A stretch of DNA of 64,000 nucleotides from Streptomyces sp. A2-16 (GCF_018128905.1 NZ_CP063808.1:6820001-6884000), one strand, 5' to 3'; shown: positions 1 through 10,405, counted from the first letter of the stretch. The notes: generated by a model not told the origin, from the sequence alone. Numbers and translations: made by a program.

Positions 1-104
1 CCACCGCCGGCCGAACCTCTCCCTCACCGCTCATAAAGACAGCTTATGCCCTCATAGAGCCGTACTCCCTGGTCGCGGCCCTCCCCCGGCGGCACCGTGG
101 AGCC

Positions 105-1229
<1,125 letters not shown>

Positions 1230-1856
1230 CGAGGGCGCAGGGCAGGCCGGGGAAGGCCTCCGGGCCGTCGTCGGGGGTGAAGGCGTACGGCTCGTCGGGC
1301 AGGACGACCACGTCAGGGGCCGCCGCCCGCAACTCCTCCAGGGGGACCTTCGGATAGCGGTCCCCGTGGCCGGTGTACAGATGGTCCACGCCGAGGCGGG
1401 AGAGCACGTCGCCCGCGAAGGTGTCGCGGCCCAGCACCATCCACGGCCTGCGCCAGATCGGCACGACCGCCGTCACCCGATGCTCGTCCGCGGGGAGCAC
1501 CGACCACGCCTCCTCGGCCTCGTCCAGCCAGCGCGGTCGTACGGGCACTCCGCACGCCGTCACGACCCTCGCCAGTTCCCGGAACGCCTGCGGGACGTCC
1601 CGCACCTCGGTGACCAGGACCTCCAGGCCCGCCTCGCGCAGCGCCGCGAGATCCGGCTCGCGGTTCTCCTCCTCGTTGGCGATCACCAGGTCGGGTGCGA
1701 GGGCGACGATCCGGTCGAGTTTCGGGTTCTTGGTGCCGCCGATCCGAGTGACGTCGAGGTCCGCCGGGTGGGTGCACCAGTCGGTGGCGCCGACCAGGGC
1801 GCCGGGTGCCGAGCGGGCGATCGCCTCGGTGAGCGAGGGGACCAGGGAGACGACTC

Positions 1857-2465
1857 TCACTGCCGGGGCCGGTCCTGGACCGCCTCGATGTGTTCGGCAA
1901 CCGCGACGACGACCACGCGGGTGTCCGCCACGGTCGCCCGCCAGCGGTGCCGCACCCCACCGGTCAGGTACAGGGTGTCGCCGCGCCCGAGACGGTAGGC
2001 GCGGCCCTCCGCCTCGACGTCCACCGCGCCGTCGGCGACGTACATCAACTGGTCGTTGCGGTACTGCAGTTCACGGCCCGCGTCATGGTCGCCGGTGAAC
2101 TCCTGGGCATGCATCTGGTGGTGGCCGCGCACCAGGGACCGCATCCGCGGCTCGTCGCGCGGTTCCGGGCCCTCGGCGTGCACGACGTCGACGCTGCACG
2201 CCGGGTCGGCGGCCGCGAGGAGTTCGACGGCGGTGGTGCGCAGGGCGTCGGCGACCTTCTCCAGGGAGCTGCGGCTCGGGCGGGCGCGTTCGTTCTCGAT
2301 CTGGCTCAGGAAGGGGACCGAGAGGCCGCTGCGCTCGGCGACGACGGCGAGGGTGAGCTCCAGCGCACGGCGCCTGCGGCGCACGGCCGCGCCGACCCGA
2401 AGGGGCTGTTCTTTGTGGTCGCCCATGGCTCCGGCTCCCTCCTCCGCTCGTCGGTCCTCGGACAC
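1857..2465 (-). CDS. XRE-family regulator with C-terminal cupin
   Basis: This 202-residue protein has an N-terminal helix-turn-helix at about residues 22-82 (RSGLSVPFLSQIENERARPS is the recognition region) and a cupin barrel at about 115-195, with GRGDTLYLTGGVRHRW near the second cupin motif. Proteins of this layout sense a small ligand in the cupin and repress nearby transport or catabolic genes. An internal ATG at 2426 (MGDHKEQ) is an alternative start, because residues 1-13 are not conserved in type. It forms a two-gene operon with the metal-receptor gene, its stop overlapping that start. A local autoregulatory role is inferred. Confidence 0.82.
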   Translation of the reverse strand: MSEDRRAEEGAGAMGDHKEQPLRVGAAVRRRRRALELTLAVVAERSGLSVPFLSQIENERARPSRSSLEKVADALRTTAVELLAAADPACSVDVVHAEGPEPRDEPRMRSLVRGHHQMHAQEFTGDHDAGRELQYRNDQLMYVADGAVDVEAEGRAYRLGRGDTLYLTGGVRHRWRATVADTRVVVVAVAEHIEAVQDRPRQ

Positions 2466-2577
2466 GTCCCCTGATGAGTTGTCTGCACCCTACGCATGTT
2501 CGGCAAACCGTTTCACGCGGCCGTCACATCGATGTCACACGGCGTGCGACCGTACCTCACACTTCGCGCCAGCCGAA

Positions 2578-2605
2578 CGGCCCCCTGGAATCTGCCAGGG
2601 GGCCG
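2578..2605 (-). terminator. Hairpin terminator after the betaine operon
   Basis: A perfect 11-bp stem (2578-2588 with 2595-2605) with a 6-nt loop lies 115 bp downstream of the betaine operon stop and 113 bp upstream of the XRE-cupin start. There is no long U tract, as is usual in Streptomyces. Confidence 0.75.
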
Positions 2606-2719
2606 GTTCTCGGTCACCCGTCCGCCACGGGGCACCCAAGTCCCCTTGTCGGCATCCGAGTTCGGGTGATGGCGTAGCTCTATGTGGTTGGCCGGATTCT
2701 TACCGTGCTCGCGCAGCGG

Positions 2720-5329
2720 TTATGACGGTGTCATCCGCCCGATCATCTCGGGGTGCTCCTTCAGCCAGGCGTCGACCGCCTGCTCCTCGTGGCCCTGGCC
2801 GTACTTGTTGATCTCGCTCTCCAGGGTGCCGAGCTCGTCCTCGCTCATATGGAAACCCTTGATCCACTTGGTGAGCTGCGGGTAGCGCGAGGGGAAGTCC
2901 TCGTGGGAGATGGTGCGGATCGTGTTGCCCTCGCCGAAGAGCTTCTTGTCGTCCTTCAGTTTGGTCAGGTCGTACTGGCTGTACGCCCAGTGCGGGGACC
3001 ACAGGACGACGGCGACGGGCTGCTTCCTGGCATAGGCACGCTTGAGCTCGGCCAGCATCGCGGGCGTGGAGCCGTCGACGACGTCGTACTCCTTGTCGAG
3101 GCCGTAGCCGGGCAGGACCTTGTTCTTGAGGAGGTTCATCTCGCCGGTGCCCGGCTCGATCCCGATGATCTTCCCGTCGAAGAGGTCCGCCTTGCCCTTG
3201 AGGTCCTCGTAGGACTTCACACCCTTGACGTACGAGGGCACGGCGACCTCCAGGGACGTCGGCCGGTACCAGGTGCCGAGGTCCTTGAGTCTGTCCTTGC
3301 TCTGGTCCCAGTAGTTCTTCTGGGCGTACGGCAGCCAGGCGTCGAAGTTGAGGTCCAGGTCACCGGAGGCGAGGCCGGTGTAGACCGGGCCGACGTCCAT
3401 CTGCTTGAGGTTGAGCTTGTAGCCGCGCTTCTCGAGGACGTTCTTCCACAGGTAGGTGACGGCGATGTCCTCGTCCCAGGGGAACCAGGCCACGTTCACC
3501 GGCCGCTTCGTCTCCGCCGCCGCCTCCCGGACCGGGGCCAGCCTGTCGACCAGACCCGGGTTCCGCTTCAGCCAGGTGCGCACGGCGTCCTGCTGCCTGC
3601 CCTTGCCGGCCTTGTTGATCTCGGCCTCCAGGCTGGTGAGCTGCTTCTCGTCCAGCTTGAAGTTCTTCAGCCACTGTCCGACGACCGGGTTGTCGTCGGC
3701 GAAGCCCTTGCGGGCCACCGTGTGGATGCCGTCGCCGGAGCCCCAGGCGCCCTTGGGGTCCTTGAGCTTCTTCAGGTCGTAGTCGTTGTACGCCCAGTGC
3801 GGCGACCAGAGCGTGACGACGATCGGGTCCTTCTGGGCGTACGCCCGCTTCAGCTCGGCCAGCATGGCGGGCGTGGAGCTGTCGACGACCTTGTACTCCT
3901 TGTCGAGGCCGTACGCCTTCAGGACCTTGCTCTTCAGCAGGGCCGTCTCGCCGGCGCTGGACTCGATGCCGGTGATCTTCCCGCCGAACTGCGAGGCCTT
4001 GCCCTTGAGGTCGGCCAGGGAGTCGACGTCCTTCATGTACGAGGGGACGGTCAGCTCGAGAGACGTCTTGTCGTACCAGGCGCCGAGGTCGTCGAGTTCG
4101 CCGCCGTACTTCTTCCAGTACTGCTCGTGGGTCGTGGGCAGCCAGGCGCCGGTCATGAAGTCGGCGTTGCCGGAGGCGATGGAGGTGTAGAGCGGTCCGG
4201 CGTCGAACTGCTTGGCGTCGACCTGGTAGCCGCGTTCCTCCAGGATCTCCTTCCAGAGGAAGGTGGAGGCGACGCCGTCGTCCCAGGGGACGTAGCCGAT
4301 GCTGATCTTCTTGCCCTGGCCAACGTCCTTGCCACCGGAGACGGCCGTGGCCTCGCCGGAGGTGCCGCCGAAGACGCCCATGCCGCCCGCGACGAGGGCG
4401 AGGACGACGACACCGATGACAGCGATCTGGGGACGGGGGCGGTAGGACCAGATCTTCAGGCCGCCCTGCGCGGCACGGGCCTTGGCGGCGGCGCGCCGGC
4501 CCAGCGGGGAGACCTGGGTGCCGAGCGCGCTGGTCATGCGGTCGAGGTAGATCGCGAGGATCACGATGGCGACACCGGCCTCGGAGCCGAGGCCCACGTT
4601 GAGCTGGCCGATGGCCTCGTTGACGTCACCGCCGAGGCCGCCGGTGCCGACCATGCCGGCGATCGCGGCCATGGACAGGCCCAGCATGATGACCTGGTTG
4701 ACGCCCGCCATCACGGTGGGCAGGGCCAGGGGCAGCTGGACGCGCAGGAGGGTGTCGCGGGGCGTGGTGCCGAACGCCTCGGCGGCCTCGACCAGTTCCT
4801 TGTCGACCTGGCGGATGCCGAGCTCGGTCATGCGGACGCCGGGGGCGAGCGCGAAGATCAGTGTGGCGACGATGCCCGCGGAGGCGCCGGTGCCGAAGAA
4901 CAGGATCGCCGGGATGAGGTAGATCATCGCGGGCAGCGTCTGCATGAAGTCCAGAACGGGGCGGACGATGCCGCTGACCCGGTCGGAACGGGCCGCCCAG
5001 ATGCCCACGGGTACGGCCACGACCAGCGCGATGATCGTGGCCACGAGGACCAGCGAGAGCGTGATCATCGCGTTCTCCCACAGTTCGAGGGAGTCGATGA
5101 AGGCGAATCCCGCGAAGGTGAGGAGGCCGGCGAGGGTGCCGCGCAGCCAGAAGGCGATCACGGCGAAGATGCCCGCGAGGAGCAGGGGCTGGGGCGCCTG
5201 GAGGACGGCGTCGATACCGTCGTAGGTGCCGGTGAAGACGGTCTTGAAGAAGTCGAAGAGCCAGGCCACGTGATCGAGCAGCCAGTCGACGGTGTCGTTG
5301 ACCCAGTCGCCGAGCGGGATCCTAGGCAT
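2720..5329 (-). CDS. Glycine betaine ABC permease fused to two substrate-binding domains
   Basis: This 869-residue polypeptide fuses three parts of an OpuA/ProU-type compatible-solute importer. Residues 1-285 are the permease, with an EAA loop (EAAEAFGTTPRDTLLRVQLP, 181-200) that docks the ATPase. A further membrane helix at about 301-321 tethers two OpuAC-type binding domains in tandem, at about 340-598 and 608-866. They share the motifs WDDG/WDED, GAWLP/DAWLP and LWSPHWAY, so they arose by duplication. The binding sites therefore face outside, anchored to the translocator. The start is the ATG that overlaps the upstream ATPase stop by 8 bp. A role in osmoprotection is inferred from the family. 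Confidence 0.92.
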   Translation of the reverse strand: MPRIPLGDWVNDTVDWLLDHVAWLFDFFKTVFTGTYDGIDAVLQAPQPLLLAGIFAVIAFWLRGTLAGLLTFAGFAFIDSLELWENAMITLSLVLVATIIALVVAVPVGIWAARSDRVSGIVRPVLDFMQTLPAMIYLIPAILFFGTGASAGIVATLIFALAPGVRMTELGIRQVDKELVEAAEAFGTTPRDTLLRVQLPLALPTVMAGVNQVIMLGLSMAAIAGMVGTGGLGGDVNEAIGQLNVGLGSEAGVAIVILAIYLDRMTSALGTQVSPLGRRAAAKARAAQGGLKIWSYRPRPQIAVIGVVVLALVAGGMGVFGGTSGEATAVSGGKDVGQGKKISIGYVPWDDGVASTFLWKEILEERGYQVDAKQFDAGPLYTSIASGNADFMTGAWLPTTHEQYWKKYGGELDDLGAWYDKTSLELTVPSYMKDVDSLADLKGKASQFGGKITGIESSAGETALLKSKVLKAYGLDKEYKVVDSSTPAMLAELKRAYAQKDPIVVTLWSPHWAYNDYDLKKLKDPKGAWGSGDGIHTVARKGFADDNPVVGQWLKNFKLDEKQLTSLEAEINKAGKGRQQDAVRTWLKRNPGLVDRLAPVREAAAETKRPVNVAWFPWDEDIAVTYLWKNVLEKRGYKLNLKQMDVGPVYTGLASGDLDLNFDAWLPYAQKNYWDQSKDRLKDLGTWYRPTSLEVAVPSYVKGVKSYEDLKGKADLFDGKIIGIEPGTGEMNLLKNKVLPGYGLDKEYDVVDGSTPAMLAELKRAYARKQPVAVVLWSPHWAYSQYDLTKLKDDKKLFGEGNTIRTISHEDFPSRYPQLTKWIKGFHMSEDELGTLESEINKYGQGHEEQAVDAWLKEHPEMIGRMTPS

Positions 5330-6371
5330 GGGCGGCCTCCTCGTCGCCGATGAAGCCCACGAGCCGCTGCTGGGGCACGACCCCGACGAGCCGCTGCTTG
5401 TCGTCGAGGACCGCCACCGGGTGCGTCGAGCGCGCGCTGATCGCGCACAGTTCGGTGAACGGGGTGTCGGGCGTCGCGGTCTCGCAGTCGCTCGCACAGC
5501 CGCAGTCGGCCTCGTCGCCGCGCACGTCCGTGTCCATGACGGCGGACGCGGTCAGGACGCGGGAGCGGTCGACGTCCTTGGTGAAGGAGGCGACGTAGTC
5601 GTCGGCGGGCCGCACCAGGATGTCCTCCGCGCTGCCGATCTGGACGATCCGGCCGTCGCGCATGACGGCGATGCGGTCGCCGAGCCGCATGGCCTCGTTG
5701 AGGTCGTGGGTGATGAAGACGATGGTCTTCTTCAGGGTCTTCTGGAGCTGGAGGAGCTGGTCCTGCATGTCCCGTCGGATCAGCGGGTCGAGCGCGCTGA
5801 AGGACTCGTCCATGAGCAGCAGGTCGGCGTCGGTGGCGAGGGCGCGGGCCAGGCCCACGCGCTGCTGCATGCCGCCGGACAGCTCGTCGGGCCAGGACTT
5901 CTCCCAGCCCCCCAGTCCGCACAGGTCCAGGGCCTCGGTGGCCCGCTCGATGCGCTCGGCCTTGGCGACGCCCTGGACGGCGAGCCCGTAGGCGGCGTTC
6001 TCCAGGACGCTGCGGTGCGGGAAGAGCGCGAAGTGCTGGAAGACCATGCTGATCTTCTGGGCGCGTACGGCCCGCAGTTCGCGGTCGGTGAGGGCGGTGA
6101 GGTCCTGGCCGTCGAAGCGGACGTGGCCCGCGGTCGGCTCCAGGAGGCCGTTGAGCATGCGCAGCAGGGTGGACTTGCCGGAGCCGGACAGGCCCATGAC
6201 GACGAAGATCTGCCCCGGGTCCACGGTGAAGGAGGCGTCGATCACCGCGGCGGTGGTGCCGTCGGCGCGCAGTCCCTCCCGGTCGGCGCCCTCGCGGAGC
6301 CGCTCGACGGCCTCGTGGGGCCGTCTTCCGAAGACCTTGTACAGCTGCTCTGCCTCAAGCCTTGATGACAC
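5322..6371 (-). CDS. Glycine betaine/proline ABC transporter ATP-binding protein
   Basis: This 349-residue ATPase is of the ProV/OpuAA type. It has Walker A GLSGSGKST (60-68), signature LSGGMQQR (164-171), Walker B LLLMDES (184-190) and H-loop THD (221-223). The C-terminal part (272-343) is CBS-like, the module that senses ionic strength in OpuA. Unusually, it carries the cysteine-rich string CGCASDC (290-296) in the linker, which could bind metal or respond to oxidation. The GTG start at 6371 is preceded by a GGAG-type site and agrees with the family N-terminus EQLYKVFG. It is the first gene of the operon with the fused permease/binding protein. Confidence 0.92.
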   Translation of the reverse strand: MSSRLEAEQLYKVFGRRPHEAVERLREGADREGLRADGTTAAVIDASFTVDPGQIFVVMGLSGSGKSTLLRMLNGLLEPTAGHVRFDGQDLTALTDRELRAVRAQKISMVFQHFALFPHRSVLENAAYGLAVQGVAKAERIERATEALDLCGLGGWEKSWPDELSGGMQQRVGLARALATDADLLLMDESFSALDPLIRRDMQDQLLQLQKTLKKTIVFITHDLNEAMRLGDRIAVMRDGRIVQIGSAEDILVRPADDYVASFTKDVDRSRVLTASAVMDTDVRGDEADCGCASDCETATPDTPFTELCAISARSTHPVAVLDDKQRLVGVVPQQRLVGFIGDEEAAHA

Positions 6372-6601
6372 GCGTATCTCTCGTCTCCTCGACAACAGGG
6401 GATCCCCGGCGACAGGGGGAGACGAAGGGCCGCGAACAGTTGAAGATGCAACCTGCCTCGCTCCGGGGCCGCGCCTGCCCGAATGCCTTTCGGCCAAACA
6501 CGCTGGTGTCGCGGTTCACAGGACGCTCACACCCGCGCGGGAGGCGGGCACCCGCCGGACGAGGGACACGGCGGCGGCCGCTGTCGGTGCCGTACGGCAT
6601 G

Positions 6602-7531
6602 ATGCGAGGCGTGACCGGACGACTGATGCTCCTTGACACCGCCTCGCTCTACTTCCGTGCCTACTTCGGCGTGCCGGAGTCGGTGAAGGCGCCGGACGGC
6701 ACCCCGGTGAACGCTGTGCGCGGGCTTCTCGAATTCATCGACCGCCTGGTCAAGGACCACCACCCCGACGCGCTGGTGGCCTGCATGGACGCCGACTGGC
6801 GCCCCCAGTGGCGGGTCGACCTGATCCCCTCCTACAAGGCCCACCGCGTCGCCGAGGAGCGCGAGACCGGCCCGGACGAGGAGGAGGTGCCGGACACGCT
6901 GTCGCCGCAGGTGCCGGTCATCGAGGCCGTCCTGGACGCGCTCGGGATCGCGCGCGTGGGCGTGCCGGGCTACGAGGCGGACGACGTGATCGGGACGTTC
7001 ACCGCTCTGGCGACGGGACCGGTCGACATCGTCACCGGCGACCGCGACCTGTACCAGCTGGTGGACGACGAACGGCAGGTGCGGGTGCTGTACCCCCTCA
7101 AGGGCGTGGGCACGCTCCAGCTGACCGACGAGGCGTGGCTGCGCGAGAAGTATGGCGTCGACGGCCGTGGGTACGCGGATCTGGCGCTGCTGCGGGGCGA
7201 CCCGAGCGACGGTCTGCCGGGCGTGCCCGGCATCGGCGAGAAGACGGCCGCCAAGCTGCTCGCCGAGTTCGGTGACGTGGCCGGGATCATGGCCGCGGTC
7301 GACGACCCGAAGGCGAAGCTCACTCCTTCGCAGCGCAAGCGGCTGGACGAGTCGCGGCCTTACGTGGCCGTGGCACCGAAGGTCGTGCGGGTGGCGGGTG
7401 ACGTGCCGCTGCCGAAGGTGGAGACCGCGCTTCCGCGCACCCCGCGCGATCCCGCGGCACTGGAGAAGCTGGCCGAACGCTGGGGGCTGGGTGGATCACT
7501 GCGGCGACTGACGGCGACGCTCGGCGCGTAA
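6602..7531 (+). CDS. 5'-3' exonuclease / FEN-like nuclease
   Basis: This 309-residue protein is like the 5'-nuclease domain of DNA polymerase I, standing alone. Acidic metal ligands appear in order: MLLDTAS, CMDADWRP, GYEADDVIG and VTGDRDLYQLV. The helix-hairpin-helix GVPGIGEKTAAKLL, which grips the DNA backbone, follows near residue 210. It would trim flaps or RNA primers. Start choice is uncertain: ATG at 6602 or GTG at 6611 (VTGRLMLLD), neither with a strong ribosome-binding site. It is divergent from the betaine operon, with about 230 bp between them. Confidence 0.88.
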   Translation: MRGVTGRLMLLDTASLYFRAYFGVPESVKAPDGTPVNAVRGLLEFIDRLVKDHHPDALVACMDADWRPQWRVDLIPSYKAHRVAEERETGPDEEEVPDTLSPQVPVIEAVLDALGIARVGVPGYEADDVIGTFTALATGPVDIVTGDRDLYQLVDDERQVRVLYPLKGVGTLQLTDEAWLREKYGVDGRGYADLALLRGDPSDGLPGVPGIGEKTAAKLLAEFGDVAGIMAAVDDPKAKLTPSQRKRLDESRPYVAVAPKVVRVAGDVPLPKVETALPRTPRDPAALEKLAERWGLGGSLRRLTATLGA

Positions 7532-7582
7532 ATATTGCCCTCGCTTTCCACGAGTGGCATGCCATCGCCAGGGGGGCGGATG

Positions 7583-7606
7583 CTAACTTAGGTAAGCCTA
7601 AGCACA
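7583..7606. promoter_or_regulatory. Iron box (DmdR/IdeR-type operator)
   Basis: The palindromic core TTAGGTAAGCCTAA (7588-7601), with a flanking CTAAC half-site at 7583-7587, resembles the DtxR/IdeR/DmdR operator (consensus TTAGGTTAGGCTCACCTAA). It lies 24-42 bp upstream of the siderophore-interacting protein start, so iron-repressed expression of that gene is expected. Confidence 0.8.
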
Positions 7607-7624
7607 GGGAACTGGGAGGCCGCC

Positions 7625-8470
7625 ATGGCAGAAGGACCGGGACGCAAGCCGCGGAAACCTCATTCCGCGCAGGTGGTCCGCACCGAACGCCTCACTCCGC
7701 ACATGCAGCGCGTGGTGCTCGGCGGCGAGGGACTCTCCGAGTTCACGGCGGACACCTGCACCGACCACTACGTCAAGATCCTGTTCCCGGCCGAGGGCGC
7801 GACCTACCCCGAGCCCTTCGACGTGCAGCGCATCCGCGAGGAGTTCCCGCGCGAGCAGTGGCCCGTGACCCGCACCTACACCGTGCGCCACTGGGACGCC
7901 GAACACCGCGAGCTCACCCTGGACTTCGTGGTCCACGGCGACGAGGGCCTCGCCGGCCCCTGGGCGGCGCGCGTCCAGCCCGGTGAGACCGTGCACTTCA
8001 TGGGCCCGGGCGGGGCCTACGCCCCCGACCTCGACGCCGACTGGCATCTGCTCGTCGGCGACGAGAGCGCGCTGCCCGCGATCGCCCGCTCCCTGGAGTC
8101 GCTGCCCGACGGCACCCGGGCACACGCCTTCATCGAGGTCTCCGGCCCCGAGGAGGAGCAGAAGATCGACTCCGACGTGGAGGTCGTCTGGCTGCACCGC
8201 GGCTCCCGCCCTGTCGGCGAGGCCCTGGTGGAGGCCGTGCGCGCGCTGGACTTCCCGGAGGGCCGGCTGTGCGCGTTCGTGCACGGCGAGGCGCACTTCG
8301 TGAAGCAGCTGCGCCACCTGCTGCGGGTCGAACGCGCCATCCCGCGCGAGGACCTGTCGATCTCCGGCTACTGGCGCCTGGGCCACAACGAGGACGGCTG
8401 GCAGGCCTCCAAGCGCGACTGGAACGCCCGCATCGAGGCCGAGCAGGAGGGAGCGGCCCCGGCCGCTTAG
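7625..8470 (+). CDS. Siderophore-interacting protein (FAD-dependent ferric reductase)
   Basis: This 281-residue protein has the FAD-binding signature RTYTVRHWD (83-91) and a C-terminal SIP domain ending in the conserved SGYWRLGHNEDGW. Proteins of this family (ViuB/YqjH type) reduce Fe(III)-siderophores in the cytoplasm so that iron is released. GGGAGG lies 7 bp before the ATG. The iron box just upstream supports the assignment and predicts derepression in iron limitation. No siderophore transporter lies next to it. Confidence 0.92.
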   Translation: MAEGPGRKPRKPHSAQVVRTERLTPHMQRVVLGGEGLSEFTADTCTDHYVKILFPAEGATYPEPFDVQRIREEFPREQWPVTRTYTVRHWDAEHRELTLDFVVHGDEGLAGPWAARVQPGETVHFMGPGGAYAPDLDADWHLLVGDESALPAIARSLESLPDGTRAHAFIEVSGPEEEQKIDSDVEVVWLHRGSRPVGEALVEAVRALDFPEGRLCAFVHGEAHFVKQLRHLLRVERAIPREDLSISGYWRLGHNEDGWQASKRDWNARIEAEQEGAAPAA

Positions 8471-8521
8471 ACCGCACCGCTCCAGTTCCACAACAGCACC
8501 ACCCCGGTTCTACGGCAGTAC

Positions 8522-8552
8522 AGGCGGCGGCACCCCTCAGGTACCGCCGCCT
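8522..8552. terminator. Bidirectional hairpin terminator
   Basis: A 13-bp stem with one mismatch (8522-8534 with 8540-8552, loop CCTCA) lies between the convergent SIP gene and the ABC-2 permease gene. It probably serves both strands. Confidence 0.7.
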
Positions 8553-8589
8553 CGTCACACCCGGCACCGCACTCCAGCGGTACCCGGAG

Positions 8590-9366
8590 TCACACCGACC
8601 GCTGGTACGACCGGAACGTCCGGATCGACAGCCACACCGCGACGACCGCCAGCCCGAGCAGCGCTCCCCCGCGACCGATGACCACACCCCAGTCCGGGTC
8701 GGCGGACAGGGCCGAACGGCCCGCCACCATCGCCCAGTTCAGCGGGTTGAAGTCGGCTGTGTGCCGCATCCATGCGGGCATCTGCGAGGGCGCCATGAAG
8801 GCGCTGGACAGGAAGGTGAGCGGGAGCAGCAGGAAGGTGTTGATCCCGATGATCGACTCCCGCTCGCGCACCAGCATGCCGAGCGCGTTGGACAGCGCCC
8901 CGAAGACGGTGCCGAGCAGCACCGAGGCGAGCACCAGGACCGCGATCCCCACGGCACCGCCCGGATAGTCGGCGCCGCCGAGGAGCCCGAGCAGCACGAT
9001 CACCACGGACTGGAAGGCGGTGACCAGGCCGTTGTTGACGACGTTGCCGTTCATCAGCGCGGCCCGGCTGACCGGAGTGGTCAGGAAGCGGTCGAGGGTG
9101 CCGCGCTGGATCTCCTCCAACGTGCCCATCCCCGCCCACATGTTGGAGCTGAGCGCACTCATCACGACCACGCCCGGGACGAGGTAGTCGAGATAGGAGG
9201 TGGTGCCGAAGCCGCCGAGCTCGACGACCTTCCGGAAGAGGCTGCCGAACAGGAACAGCCAGATCACCGGCTGGATCAGGGTGATGATCGCGTACGCGGG
9301 CTGCCGTACGAACACCATGAGTTGACGCTGCGTCATGTACCAGGTCTGGGAGACGGCCGTGCTCAT
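8590..9366 (-). CDS. ABC-2 type (DrrB-like) export permease
   Basis: This 258-residue membrane protein has six predicted helices and the ABC-2 pattern QPVIWLFLFGSLF near its N-terminus. It would form the channel of a daunorubicin-resistance-type exporter with the ATPase encoded directly upstream. The two coding regions overlap by 4 bp (ATGA), so translation is coupled. The exported compound is unknown; drugs, lipids and peptides are all possible. No biosynthetic cluster is adjacent. Confidence 0.88.
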   Translation of the reverse strand: MSTAVSQTWYMTQRQLMVFVRQPAYAIITLIQPVIWLFLFGSLFRKVVELGGFGTTSYLDYLVPGVVVMSALSSNMWAGMGTLEEIQRGTLDRFLTTPVSRAALMNGNVVNNGLVTAFQSVVIVLLGLLGGADYPGGAVGIAVLVLASVLLGTVFGALSNALGMLVRERESIIGINTFLLLPLTFLSSAFMAPSQMPAWMRHTADFNPLNWAMVAGRSALSADPDWGVVIGRGGALLGLAVVAVWLSIRTFRSYQRSV

Positions 9367-10352
9367 CGGGCACCCACCAGGGCTTCGGCGTCGGCGTAAC
9401 GGCGGCCCGCGTAGCGCAGGTAGACGTCGTCGAGGGACGGGCGGGCGACGGTCGCGGAGGCGACCTTGACCCCGGCCCGCTCCAGCGCGGCGAGCAGCGC
9501 GGGTACGGCGGCGGCCCCGTCGTCGGTGCGGACGCTGACGCGGCGTCCGTCGGCCAGCACCTCATGGACGCCGGGAACCTCGCGCAGGGCACCGGTCAGC
9601 AGGATGCGCCCTGCGTCGCCGAGCGGCTCGCGCAGCTCCATGTGCACCGCGTCACCGCGGAGTTCGCCCTTGAGGGCGTCCGGGGTGCCCTCGACGACGA
9701 TCCGGCCGCGGTCGACCACCGCGACCCGCTCGGCGAGCCGGTCGGCCTCTTCGAGGTAGTGGGTGGTGAGCAGGATCGTCAGCCCCTCCTCCCCCGCGAG
9801 CCGGCCGATCTCGTCCCACATGGCGGTGCGGGCCTCGGGGTCGAGACCGGTGGTGGGCTCGTCGAGGAAGAGCACCTCGGGGCGGTGCACGAGGCCGAGG
9901 GCGACGTCGAGCCGGCGTCGCATACCGCCGGAGTAGCCCTTGACCGGGCGCCGGGCGGCCTCGGTGAGCGTGAAACGGTCGAGGAGCTCGTCCACCCGCT
10001 GTTCGAGGGCGGCGCCCTTCAGGCCGTGGAGCCTGCCCTGGAGCCGGAGGTTCTCGCGTCCGGTGGCGACCGGGTCGGCGCCGGAGCCCTGGGCGACCAC
10101 GCCGATGGCCCGCCGGACCCGGTCCGGGTGGCGCAGCACGTCATGGCCCGCGACGGTGGCCGAGCCCGAGTCGGGGCGGGCCAGGGTGGTGAGGATCTTG
10201 ACGGTGGTGGACTTTCCCGCGCCGTTCGGGCCGAGCAGGCCGAAGACGCCGCCCCGCTCGACGACGACGTCGATGCCGCTGAGCGCGGTGACCTCACCGC
10301 CGTAGGTCTTGGTCAGTTGACGCGCCTCGATGGCGGGCGCACGGGTGTTCAT
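9363..10352 (-). CDS. ABC-2 exporter ATP-binding protein (DrrA-like)
   Basis: This 329-residue protein has Walker A GPNGAGKST (41-49), signature YSGGMRRR and Walker B VLFLDEPTTGLD, then a C-terminal extension of about 80 residues of the type seen in DrrA ATPases. It energises the permease at 8590-9366. Direct repeats of ACGGATCCGG lie 21-53 bp upstream of the start and may be an operator. The PadR gene lies 193 bp upstream on the same strand, past a hairpin, which points to PadR as its regulator. Confidence 0.9.
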   Translation of the reverse strand: MNTRAPAIEARQLTKTYGGEVTALSGIDVVVERGGVFGLLGPNGAGKSTTVKILTTLARPDSGSATVAGHDVLRHPDRVRRAIGVVAQGSGADPVATGRENLRLQGRLHGLKGAALEQRVDELLDRFTLTEAARRPVKGYSGGMRRRLDVALGLVHRPEVLFLDEPTTGLDPEARTAMWDEIGRLAGEEGLTILLTTHYLEEADRLAERVAVVDRGRIVVEGTPDALKGELRGDAVHMELREPLGDAGRILLTGALREVPGVHEVLADGRRVSVRTDDGAAAVPALLAALERAGVKVASATVARPSLDDVYLRYAGRRYADAEALVGAR

Positions 10353-10372
10353 GACAGGTGCTCTCCCGGTGA

Positions 10373-10405
10373 ACGGATCCGGTGGACGGATCCGGGAACG
10401 GATGA
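10373..10405. promoter_or_regulatory. Tandem ACGGATCCGG boxes upstream of the drrA-like gene
   Basis: Two identical 10-mers ACGGATCCGG (10373-10382 and 10386-10395) and a third partial copy ACGGATGA (10398-10405) repeat with periods of 13 and 12 bp. Each full copy contains the palindrome CGGATCCG. They lie just ahead of the ATPase start, where a repressor would act. PadR binding is inferred. Confidence 0.5.

Noticed and set aside
2753..5353. 866-codon plus-strand open frame opposite the betaine transporter gene
   Set aside because: It mirrors the G/C third-position bias of the real gene. Its product is a Val/Leu/Arg/Asp-rich string without domains, and the minus-strand protein has clear motifs throughout.
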